Below the pieces are notes generated by a model. That model was not told the origin of the DNA and searched no databases. It was given only the letters and a program-made list of their open reading frames with translations. A DNA stretch of 64,000 nt, taken from the NCBI GenBank assembly GCA_028289455.1, contig JANQPN010000080.1, positions 62,001 to 126,000 of the forward strand. The letters run 5' to 3'. The DNA is from Wenzhouxiangellaceae bacterium. Lineage in GTDB: Bacteria; Pseudomonadota; Gammaproteobacteria; Xanthomonadales; Wenzhouxiangellaceae. Positions 1 through 7,941 of the stretch are shown one piece after another (position 1 is the first letter of the stretch; every line of letters starts with the position of its first letter). The position numbers and the translations under genes were made by a program.

Positions 1-266
1 CCGATTGAAGCAATACTGAAGCTGAGCAATAACGGACCATATAACAGGCTCAGTGTTTCTTCGGTTATATACACCCAGGCCCGCCTGTCTACCCACCCCT
101 GATGCTCCAGCGTAATCACTACAATAACCAATGATGCAGACACCATCAGAGCACCCAGATACCACCCCCGCAACTGACCACGGCCATAGCGGAGCAGCGT
201 GATCATTCCCAACATGAAACCATTGATGGCGCCGAACAAGCTGATAATGGCAACCGTGGAATTCAC
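1..266 (-). CDS. Partial membrane protein, N-terminus only
   Basis: An open frame runs from a GTG codon at 266 to the left edge, giving 88 residues with no stop. An AGGA lies just upstream of the GTG, and an in-frame TAG lies four codons further up, so little extension is possible. The visible part has three hydrophobic stretches (about residues 3-22, 34-52 and 72-88) joined by short polar loops. This hydrophobic beginning resembles the membrane part of AraC-type regulators that carry a C-terminal helix-turn-helix, but that end lies outside the window, so the function is an inference. It follows the DUF885-like gene on the same strand by about 24 bases and may be co-transcribed with it. Confidence 0.5.
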   Translation of the reverse strand, partial: MNSTVAIISLFGAINGFMLGMITLLRYGRGQLRGWYLGALMVSASLVIVVITLEHQGWVDRRAWVYITEETLSLLYGPLLLSFSIASI

Positions 267-290
267 TTCCTGCAACTACCTCTGACTGTC

Positions 291-1973
291 TTACTGATGT
301 TGTTGCAGCAGCTGTCTGATATCTGTGTCGTCACCAGTCAACTGCCAATGCAGCAATGACACCGGAATAACGCCTGCAGCATCTATTTCAGCATAGAAGT
401 CGGACAGCCTGAATGACTGTTTCAATTGTTTGCCGCGTACCGCCAGCAATCTTTCAATAAGATATTTCCCGGTAATATAGCTGGTGCCGTAACCCGGCTG
501 CCGTAGATACAAAAGCTGCTCAAAGCCCAGCAGGTCCAGATCATCACGCATCCATCCCCGGGGCGTCCATTCAACATGAAAGTCGCGGGCCTGCTGCAGA
601 TTAAACTCATTGGCATGAACGTATAGCGAACCAAGGCCTCGGGCAGCACGCTGAGCCAGCATGATGTAGACAATTTCCCGGGCCCGGGGATTGTCATCGT
701 ACAGCCCTGCATGCATCATCATTTCTTCCACACCCGTGGCCAGCCCTTCGGCACGACTGTCAAAAATGTTATACAGCAGTGGACCGCGTCTTACCGGGCT
801 TGGATGCGGTTCTACCTGCATACGCGCCAGATCAAACCAGTGATAAAAATGTGTCCATAAAGTTATCGGCTCATAATGCACCGCAGTCCAGAAGAAATTG
901 CGGCTTTCTTCCGGCACATACTGACCTGTGCGGCTGCGGATGGCAGGGTCCATGTAGTCACGCACAGGCAGAATGTCCTGCTCTTTCAGAAAACGCATGT
1001 ACTGAGTGACCGATTGATCTGCTCTCTGGGCATATTCTTCCGGACTGGCAATAGCCTTTAAGGGTGGTAAATTCCTGTTGCGATGCTCCTCCAGGCGCAA
1101 TGACGCGTGTGCCCGATCCAGCTCACGCTTCAACAGTGCAACTTCTTCCTCCCAGGATAGCGGTACCAAATGTACATTGCGCAGATACCAGGTGTAGTTT
1201 TCTCTTCCTATACCGGAAGCTCCGGTTTTCTCAGGGGCCTGCTGTCGCAACCATTCTGCAAAGTTGACGGTAGCTTGCCGGGCTGCACGCAGTGATGTCC
1301 GGAACTCATCACCCGCATCCGCAGCAGTTTCAGCCAATTGTTCAAGATCTCCGGCCTGATCATCAATATTTTTAATACCGGCGGCCCACAAATCGCGTGC
1401 ATTACCGGTAAGGTTGGAACGCGCCTGCTGCAATAGCGGAGGTATTGTACGCAACAGTTCGGTCAATCTGGCCTCTGCCTCAGCAGATAATGGAAAACTA
1501 TAGGTCCATAATTCGATAATCGCAGCATGTGCCGGCCCTTCATGTGCCGGCGTATCGCTCTGATAGGTCCAAATGGACGTATAAAAAGCAGGGTCACGCT
1601 GCCATGGCTTCAGCACCCGAATATTAAAATCCATGCCGTTCATTTCAGCGCGCACCAGGTGATAATCCACCTGCTGATCAACCGGCCAGTCAGTAATGTC
1701 AAAAGACTGTAGCCGGTGCTGATAAGTTTTTAGATTCCGGTGCTTTTCAGCCATCGCGGCAGGCGAGTAGTCCGGTATGCCATTGCGCATCACCGGGCGC
1801 TCAAAAGCGCGCCAGTCTTCAAACAGTTTCAGCAACTCCGGGTAACCAGCTGAGCTCACCAGTTTTGCTGGAACAGCTGATTGCGCATCCTCCCGGGCAC
1901 TTCCAGGTCCGGCAGCTAAAACTGCTGCAATCATGATCATGCCCGCCAGGCGCTTTTGAAATCCCAGGCACAT
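291..1973 (-). CDS. Exported DUF885-like protein lacking the HExxH motif
   Basis: A protein of about 560 residues with a signal peptide (hydrophobic stretch ending AVLAAGPGSA). I chose the ATG at 1973 because GGGAG lies 6-7 bases upstream; the frame stays open to a TTG at 2018 without such a site. The C-terminal half follows the DUF885 pattern: an EGLATGVEE segment stands where the family has EGWALYAE, followed by GLYDDNPRA and a stretch ending in a PGYGTSYITGK element. DUF885 proteins usually carry HExxPGH upstream of this; here the corresponding stretch reads THFYHWFDLARM, without the Glu. Peptidase-type metal chemistry is therefore doubtful. The protein is probably periplasmic. Divergent from the YHS gene. 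Confidence 0.75.
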   Translation of the reverse strand: MCLGFQKRLAGMIMIAAVLAAGPGSAREDAQSAVPAKLVSSAGYPELLKLFEDWRAFERPVMRNGIPDYSPAAMAEKHRNLKTYQHRLQSFDITDWPVDQQVDYHLVRAEMNGMDFNIRVLKPWQRDPAFYTSIWTYQSDTPAHEGPAHAAIIELWTYSFPLSAEAEARLTELLRTIPPLLQQARSNLTGNARDLWAAGIKNIDDQAGDLEQLAETAADAGDEFRTSLRAARQATVNFAEWLRQQAPEKTGASGIGRENYTWYLRNVHLVPLSWEEEVALLKRELDRAHASLRLEEHRNRNLPPLKAIASPEEYAQRADQSVTQYMRFLKEQDILPVRDYMDPAIRSRTGQYVPEESRNFFWTAVHYEPITLWTHFYHWFDLARMQVEPHPSPVRRGPLLYNIFDSRAEGLATGVEEMMMHAGLYDDNPRAREIVYIMLAQRAARGLGSLYVHANEFNLQQARDFHVEWTPRGWMRDDLDLLGFEQLLYLRQPGYGTSYITGKYLIERLLAVRGKQLKQSFRLSDFYAEIDAAGVIPVSLLHWQLTGDDTDIRQLLQQHQ

Positions 1974-2260
1974 ATCTAACTCCCATGGGTTTGATGAATA
2001 CTTTGCTATACCTTCCAATTATGCCGTAATCACATAGGTTTTGACCCCAATAATCATGTATCAATCTGCTTATATCCTGCATCCTGTCGATAAACTTTTA
2101 CCACTCCGGATGAAAGCTTTAGCTCATACTGCTTGTCTTATAGCGTGTTAAAAACATGAGAAAACAGCAGGTTACCAATGGGATAGACTTTGCACGGTGT
2201 TATTATGGCTGCAATGGATATGCCGCCCTCGGGCAAAGTACCTGTAAACTGGAGGAATAA

Positions 2261-2764
2261 ATGTTGGCTGACAAAACATATCTTTCACGTACCGTAAAGC
2301 AACTGAACCGCTTGCAATACTTTGTCTTCGGTATGCTAATGCTGGCCGGTTCCGCTTTTGCTCAGGATTACAGTATCTGTTCACCCGATGGGGTCGCTTT
2401 GGGCGGTTATGATGTCACCAGTTATTTTGAATCAGGCGGTCCATATTTTGGCACGGCTGAATTTGTCGCTGAACATAACGGCCTGAAATACCGGTTCGCC
2501 AGTCAGGATAATCTTTCACGCTTTAATGCCGAGCCTGCCCGCTACCTGCCGCGTTACGGTGGCTGGTGTGCCGCCAATCTTTCCATGGGGCAACTGGCCT
2601 GCCCGGATTACACCAACTTCAAGATTGAAGAGGGTTCTCTACTGCTGTTCGAGCACACCGGTTTCACCAACGGACTGACGGTATGGAATACCGATCCGCT
2701 GGAATACCGTCAGCGTGCTGACCAGAATGCCATTGAACTGCTGGGTGATGGTTTTACGCCATAA
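2261..2764 (+). CDS. Exported YHS-domain protein
   Basis: 167 residues with a well-placed GGAGGA ribosome site and ATG start. Residues about 18-35 form a signal peptide ending SAFAQ. The rest matches the small YHS-domain proteins, with GYDVTSYF, then KYRFASQDNLSRF and PARYLPRYGGWCA. In this family a YHS-like fold is linked to metal handling, and the conserved C-terminal Gly-Trp-Cys segment is present. The protein should be periplasmic. The next gene (TAXI-type binding protein) begins 18 bases downstream on the same strand, so the two are probably one transcript. The ligand cannot be told from the sequence. Confidence 0.8.
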   Translation: MLADKTYLSRTVKQLNRLQYFVFGMLMLAGSAFAQDYSICSPDGVALGGYDVTSYFESGGPYFGTAEFVAEHNGLKYRFASQDNLSRFNAEPARYLPRYGGWCAANLSMGQLACPDYTNFKIEEGSLLLFEHTGFTNGLTVWNTDPLEYRQRADQNAIELLGDGFTP

Positions 2765-2782
2765 CCAAGCGGTGCCACAGCC

Positions 2783-4000
2783 ATGAACGTCAAACACTTT
2801 GCCATAGCGGCAGCAGTGCTGCTGTTCCTGATGCTCGGCTGGCCGGCACAACCACTGCAGGCCAGGGAATTGACGCTGGGCTTTCTACCCGAAGAACCTG
2901 CGCCAGCTATGGCTGAACTGCTCAGCCAGATAATCACTGAGCATCAGATAAGCTTACAACCTTTTGCCACTGCCTCTGAATTGCAGCAGGCCGCGCTGAA
3001 TGGTGAAGTCGATCTGGCTATCCTGGAGGAACCGGAAAAAACTATACCGGAGTTATACTGGATAAGCGCTTTGTATCCCAGCGTTCTGCATATGCTAAGC
3101 AAACAACCACTGCCTCCGGCGCCATTAATCGAATTACTTAACAGTGAGCGGGTTTATGTCGGCCCTCAAGGTGGAATTGCTGATCGACTGGCTCGCTCAT
3201 TGCGATCAGAATACGCCATGCAGGATCAGCACCCGCTGCTGAACAACCCCTTCGGCAGCGATCCACAAAACTATTTCATATTCGGCGGGCTATTGCCGGA
3301 GGACGCTGTTTCCCGGCTGTCGGAATACCAGCTGGTGGGCCTGTCACCGCTGTCACAGTGGCAACGGGGCTCGGTAGCTGAAGCCATAGCATTCCGGCAC
3401 CCCAACCTGTATCCGGTCCTGATACCTGCAGACTTATATCCTGAACTCAGCAGCATCCCGGTGATCAGCCTGGGGGTAACTACCCTGCTGGTCAGCGGTT
3501 CCCGTGTGAGTAATGAAATCGCTTATGACATTGCCGCTGAAATCGATGAAAAGTTTACTCAGATTACCAATATATACCCGTTGGCCGGCACACTTAACCA
3601 GGAAGCTGTCAGCCACCAAATGCGGACCTTAACCACCCATCCCGGCACCAGCAGATATATTCTGCGTGACACGCCTAACCTGCTGGAGCGATATGCCGAG
3701 GTAATGGCGTTGGGTGTGACGCTGATGCTGGCCGTGGTATCGGCGTTGCTGGCCATATTGCGCTTACGCAGGCAGCGCCGCAAAGACCGCCTGGATGATT
3801 ATTTTATGCGGGCGCTGGCAATCAGTGCCCAGACCCGTGCCGCCACACACCCGGATAAACTTGCAGTATTTCAGCAAAAAATGCAGGCATTGCGCAGCGA
3901 AGTGATCAACCTGCTGGTGAATGAAAAAATTGAGGCAGACAATACTCTGCTGGCATTTTTGCTGGTTACTGATCAGCTCTCGCGTGAAACCAGCTCCTGA
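2783..4000 (+). CDS. TAXI-type TRAP solute-binding protein with C-terminal membrane anchor
   Basis: 405 residues. An N-terminal signal peptide (about 1-27, ending QARE) is followed by a periplasmic binding-protein-like domain beginning ELTLGFLPEEP. The segments GPQGGIADRLARSL, a central GLSPLSQWQRGSVAEAI and VISLGVTTLLVSG follow the TAXI family of TRAP receptors. Unlike a free receptor, it has a transmembrane helix near residues 309-329 (ALGVTLMLAVVSALLAILRL), followed by a basic stretch and about 75 cytoplasmic residues. No TRAP permease (DctQ/DctM type) is encoded nearby, so it may act as a membrane-tethered sensor or binding protein rather than a transport subunit. Partner gene: the YHS protein upstream. 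Confidence 0.75.
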   Translation: MNVKHFAIAAAVLLFLMLGWPAQPLQARELTLGFLPEEPAPAMAELLSQIITEHQISLQPFATASELQQAALNGEVDLAILEEPEKTIPELYWISALYPSVLHMLSKQPLPPAPLIELLNSERVYVGPQGGIADRLARSLRSEYAMQDQHPLLNNPFGSDPQNYFIFGGLLPEDAVSRLSEYQLVGLSPLSQWQRGSVAEAIAFRHPNLYPVLIPADLYPELSSIPVISLGVTTLLVSGSRVSNEIAYDIAAEIDEKFTQITNIYPLAGTLNQEAVSHQMRTLTTHPGTSRYILRDTPNLLERYAEVMALGVTLMLAVVSALLAILRLRRQRRKDRLDDYFMRALAISAQTRAATHPDKLAVFQQKMQALRSEVINLLVNEKIEADNTLLAFLLVTDQLSRETSS

Positions 4001-4051
4001 GATCGGATAGGCTAAATTCGCGACGCACCTTCAGATAATCATCGGACGGCA

Positions 4052-4534
4052 CTACTCACCTTCAAAATAGCCGACTGCAGCATCCGCCTTTGCGATAAAC
4101 ACCACCGGTTTACTTTCTTCATCCCAGGAATAACATCCATATTTATTGGAATCCGGGTAAAAACATAATTCCGGGCTTTTCATTGAACTCATGGCCAGGT
4201 ATTTCAACTTTTCATCCGAGCTGTTTACGATCTGATGAGCTGTTCCCGGTCCGGTGCCGGCGAAAAACACATCTCCCTGCGCGATCGGGTATTCCTGGTC
4301 GTCATAGCGCAACGTTCCCTGCCCCTCCAGAATGACAAACAACTCTTCCATCGCATAATGCAGATGATAAGGCCAGGCCTGTTTCCCGGGTTCCAGCTCC
4401 ACAACGGTGCATCCCATCTGGGTCATTCCCAGTTCAGCACCTATTCTGCTGATGGAAGCGGAAAACTTTTCGCCATTACCGGCTGTAGTCCGCTTGGCGC
4501 TATCTATGTTCACTACTGGCGGCTTATCACTCAT
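4052..4534 (-). CDS. Cupin-domain protein
   Basis: A single-domain cupin of 160 residues. The metal-site motif reads HLHYAMEELFVILEGQG, with a later AHQI histidine, matching the two cupin motifs (HxH, Glu, then His). I set the start at the third of three close ATG codons (4534): the GAGGAG touches the first ATG but sits 9 bases before the third, a normal spacing. The protein has no signal peptide and is likely cytoplasmic. The substrate is unknown; cupins of this size include sugar isomerases, dioxygenases and binding proteins. It is the last minus-strand gene before the plus-strand pair, separated from the HD gene upstream by about 70 bases. Confidence 0.8.
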   Translation of the reverse strand: MSDKPPVVNIDSAKRTTAGNGEKFSASISRIGAELGMTQMGCTVVELEPGKQAWPYHLHYAMEELFVILEGQGTLRYDDQEYPIAQGDVFFAGTGPGTAHQIVNSSDEKLKYLAMSSMKSPELCFYPDSNKYGCYSWDEESKPVVFIAKADAAVGYFEGE

Positions 4535-4603
4535 TATCATCATCTCCTCGTGTTATCCGGCAAAACCTGTCCTTATTTATCAGCTGACATGCCGACGCTC
4601 AGA

Positions 4604-5722
4604 TTATCGCCTTAGTACAGCTTCTGCCGGCTGCATTGCCAGCGATTCTGCTTTAGTGGTGAAGTCTTCAACAATGGCAGCGGCGGCCGGCAGTTCGGCA
4701 GACCTGCCTGGTTGGGCGGCATAACGTCGCCGCAGCCAGCTGATCAGTTCTTTCAACAAACTGCCCGTCTCGGTTTTGGCTGCGGACAGTGCATGCCTGG
4801 CTATAGCGCTGTAAAAGCGTTGTTGCTGGAAAAAATATTGTTCCTGATTGGTGGTCAGAAAATTCAGCACTGACCGGCTGGTGGACTGGTCCGTCTGATT
4901 CAGGTCCAGCCCCCGATGTGCTTCAAGACACATACGTACTGACTGTGCGGCGTATTGCATAATCGGCTCGGCAACATTGCCGGTGTCGATATCAGCTGCC
5001 AGCAGCACCAGATCCGCGGCCTGTTTTGCATTGAATTCACCGACTGATTGATTACCTGCTATAACCTGCTGCGCTACTACGGGAGCAAGTGCACCAGGCT
5101 TGACTGCAGTATCTTCAAACTCCATCGCTCTGGCAAAAAAAGTGCTGCCGTATATCATCCAGCGCAGTAATTGAAACAGGGGTTGGTGCAACTGCCCGTC
5201 CAGCCCGGCCGCCAGCAGTATGCGCATTGCCTCTTCGGCACTGGCATGTTCATTGTGACCGATACCGGAAACACTGTAACCTGATTTGGTTTGCCAGATA
5301 TCATGCGTGGCAGCAAATAACTCCAGACATAATGATGATATGGGTCCCAGTTGCCGCAACCCGTGGTAATCATTGGGAATGTCCGGCCGAGGCCCTGCCA
5401 GCATCAACACATGCTCCAGCACATCCAGCGAATGAACCTCATTATGATAATCATAGCTCCACTCAGACATACTGCCATGCCGAAGCGCCACCCTCGCCAA
5501 GCAGATAAGCATAACCCGGTATCCTGCATCCGATAAATCCGCAGGCCCAGCACCGAAGTGATTAATAATGTCAGCATGAAGCCGTTTCGCCGACTGCAAT
5601 ACATTCGGGAGGTATGTCGTCAAATACTGTTCCGCCTGCACAGCATCCTGAATCTGCAACTCGACCTCGTCTACCGGCCAGTCAATGGCCGGGGCGTTAT
5701 CGATATAAGACCACGTTTGCAC
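4604..5722 (-). CDS. HD-domain protein resembling cyclic-nucleotide phosphodiesterases
   Basis: 372 residues, cytoplasmic, no signal peptide. Residues 92-97 read YHNEVH and residues 139-141 read THD, followed by GHNEHASAEEA at 155-165. This spacing of His, His and His-Asp matches the metal-binding core of HD/PDEase-type phosphodiesterases. It starts with GTG overlapping the TAG stop of the cyclase gene by one base (TAGTG), with GGGA just upstream, so translation is almost certainly coupled. Since the upstream product makes a cyclic nucleotide, degradation of that nucleotide is the natural guess; it is an inference from motif and context. A role on another phosphoester is possible. Confidence 0.65.
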   Translation of the reverse strand: MQTWSYIDNAPAIDWPVDEVELQIQDAVQAEQYLTTYLPNVLQSAKRLHADIINHFGAGPADLSDAGYRVMLICLARVALRHGSMSEWSYDYHNEVHSLDVLEHVLMLAGPRPDIPNDYHGLRQLGPISSLCLELFAATHDIWQTKSGYSVSGIGHNEHASAEEAMRILLAAGLDGQLHQPLFQLLRWMIYGSTFFARAMEFEDTAVKPGALAPVVAQQVIAGNQSVGEFNAKQAADLVLLAADIDTGNVAEPIMQYAAQSVRMCLEAHRGLDLNQTDQSTSRSVLNFLTTNQEQYFFQQQRFYSAIARHALSAAKTETGSLLKELISWLRRRYAAQPGRSAELPAAAAIVEDFTTKAESLAMQPAEAVLRR

Positions 5723-7917
5723 TATTTTCCCTGTGCCTGATATACACCGTTCCAGGTAACAGCCGGTGGTTGCCGCAAGAATTCATTACAGCGCTGCAGA
5801 TAAAGCTGCGTCGGTTGATCGACGCGGTAATTCAGCTGCAGATCCAGCAGCACCTGTCGGGCTTGTTTGAATTCACCGTTAATATACCACTGGAACATTT
5901 CTGTGAACTGCTCGGCCAGCCTCCGGTTTTCTCCGGTAGGCTGCATCAGTTCATAAATATTGACCGGAATGGACTTTCCTCTAACCTGTATTTTATCCAA
6001 TGGCCGTAGCACCTGATCGTCATTTAACTGCGATTGGATCGACTCGGTTACGATGATCGGCACCCCATAAAATTTACACGCAGACTCGACACGCGATGCC
6101 AGATTAACTGCGTCACCTACGGCGGTATAGTCGAAACGCTGACTTGAACCCAGGTTGCCAACCACTACATCACCGCAGTGGATACCTATACCGATCTGCA
6201 AATCAACGTCGTAACTGGCTTTGATTTCAGCCTGCATATCCACCAAGCGCTGCTGCATTGCCAGTGCAGCATCAGCTGCCAGTACCTGATGATCAGGAAT
6301 GCTCAATGGCGCATTGAATATTGCCATAATCGCATCGCCGATATATTTATCCAGCGTACCCTTATGCGCCAATACCGTATTGGTCATGCTGTCGAAATAG
6401 CGATTAAGCATTTCCACCACCCGTTCTGGCGGCAATTGCTCGGAAATACCGGTGAAATTGCGTATATCGGAAAACAGTACCGTCACTTCACGCCGCTCCC
6501 CCGATATACCCAGGCTATCGGGCTGGGCCAGCAATTGATCGACGACATCAGGCGAAACATAAGAACCGAATGCACCGGTCAAAAATTTAGTAGTGCGCTG
6601 TGACGTCAGCACATAATAAATGCCAAAGGCAATGAATGCCGTGAGCATGGCAGCCGAAGGATACAGCAGACTGACAAGCTGGCTTTTATAAGCCACCAGC
6701 CAATAAAACAGACCGCCGAGTATTGCCACGAATACCAGACTGGTCAGTAACATCTGCCACAATCGTTTCAATAGGGCCAATGTAAGCACGCCGATCAGAG
6801 GGATTAATGCAATCAGTGCGATATCAATTAATACGGTATCCCAGTTTCGGTATAAATATTCTTCCTGGAGAATATTGGCAGCAATGGTGGCATGCATGGC
6901 CACACCGGGAAAAACAGGATTTACCGGCGTAGGAATCAAGTCGGCAATACCGATTTCCGTTACCCCCACAAATACCAGCCTGCCGGCCAGCTCCGGTACA
7001 CCCACCACTCCATTGAGAACATCTGCGGCCGAATACATGGCTATGCCGGATTGCTGCTCATTCTGATTGTAGAAATTGGCTGTCAACCGCCCCTTTTCAT
7101 CAACCGGAATGCCGAATGTATCAAGCCGGACTTCGGTAATACCCTCAGGAGCGGCAACCAGCCCCTCACTGACACCTGCATATACCGCCAGTGCGCGCAA
7201 CGCCAGTGATGGAAAAACTTCATCTTGATAGCGCAAAATCAACGGTGCGCGGCGTACCAGGCCATCAACATCGGTTTCCCGGTTAAATGCGCCCAGACCA
7301 TCCAGATGTTCGGCAATATGCGGCTGATTGGTTTCCGCGAATTCATATAGCGGCACGTCATTAAGGTGCCCGCCTTCAGTGACCAGTTTGATTTTGACCC
7401 TATTTTCATAGAGTTGCTCCAGTGCAGTATCGTCACTCAGCCGGCTTTTGTACGGTCTGAAAAAGTAACCGCCCACCACAGGCGTACCCGGTATCCGTAA
7501 AGCTTCGATCAGCGCTGAGTCCTGCTGCACACCTTCGGCGGCATCGGTATACGGCTGGGCAAAAACGATATCCAGGGCCAGTGTCCCTGCCTGGAATTGT
7601 TTGAGCTTCTCAATTAATTCACCCTGAAGGCTTCTTGGCCAGGGCCAGCGACCGTAATCTTTGATCGCCCGTTCATCAATGGCAACAATGGCAACTTCGG
7701 CCGGTGGTTGTGGAGGACTGCGCAACCGGAAAACCACATCACGGCTGCGCTGGTCCATACTTTCCAGCAACACCGGGTGATACCGCTGCTGGTACCAATA
7801 AGCGCTTAAACTGAATGCAGAGGCCGCCAGTGCGAACAACAGCACCTGCCAGCGGCGATGTAGAAAACGCACATCGCGACGCCGGTTGTAGTGTTTGTTA
7901 CTGGTCTCCCGCACCAC
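5722..7917 (-). CDS. CHASE2-domain class III adenylate cyclase
   Basis: 731 residues. A transmembrane helix near 24-44 leads to an extracytoplasmic CHASE2 sensor (DVVFRLRSPPQPP, VAIVAIDERAI, RWPWPR, ALDIVFAQPY, with FVGVTEIGIADLI before the membrane). Three more transmembrane segments follow (about 360-440), then the catalytic domain. VLFSDIRNFT and YIGDAIMA carry the two metal aspartates, the Lys in LDKYIGD and the Asp in RFDYTAVGDAVNLASR are the pair that selects ATP, and the Asn and Arg of NLASR complete the active site. It should make cAMP. The start is GTG at 7917; an in-frame TGA lies just upstream. It begins 24 bases after the DUF11 gene and overlaps the HD gene by one base. Confidence 0.92.
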   Translation of the reverse strand: MVRETSNKHYNRRRDVRFLHRRWQVLLFALAASAFSLSAYWYQQRYHPVLLESMDQRSRDVVFRLRSPPQPPAEVAIVAIDERAIKDYGRWPWPRSLQGELIEKLKQFQAGTLALDIVFAQPYTDAAEGVQQDSALIEALRIPGTPVVGGYFFRPYKSRLSDDTALEQLYENRVKIKLVTEGGHLNDVPLYEFAETNQPHIAEHLDGLGAFNRETDVDGLVRRAPLILRYQDEVFPSLALRALAVYAGVSEGLVAAPEGITEVRLDTFGIPVDEKGRLTANFYNQNEQQSGIAMYSAADVLNGVVGVPELAGRLVFVGVTEIGIADLIPTPVNPVFPGVAMHATIAANILQEEYLYRNWDTVLIDIALIALIPLIGVLTLALLKRLWQMLLTSLVFVAILGGLFYWLVAYKSQLVSLLYPSAAMLTAFIAFGIYYVLTSQRTTKFLTGAFGSYVSPDVVDQLLAQPDSLGISGERREVTVLFSDIRNFTGISEQLPPERVVEMLNRYFDSMTNTVLAHKGTLDKYIGDAIMAIFNAPLSIPDHQVLAADAALAMQQRLVDMQAEIKASYDVDLQIGIGIHCGDVVVGNLGSSQRFDYTAVGDAVNLASRVESACKFYGVPIIVTESIQSQLNDDQVLRPLDKIQVRGKSIPVNIYELMQPTGENRRLAEQFTEMFQWYINGEFKQARQVLLDLQLNYRVDQPTQLYLQRCNEFLRQPPAVTWNGVYQAQGK

Positions 7918-7941
7918 TGCACATTTGCATCATCCAGCGGC

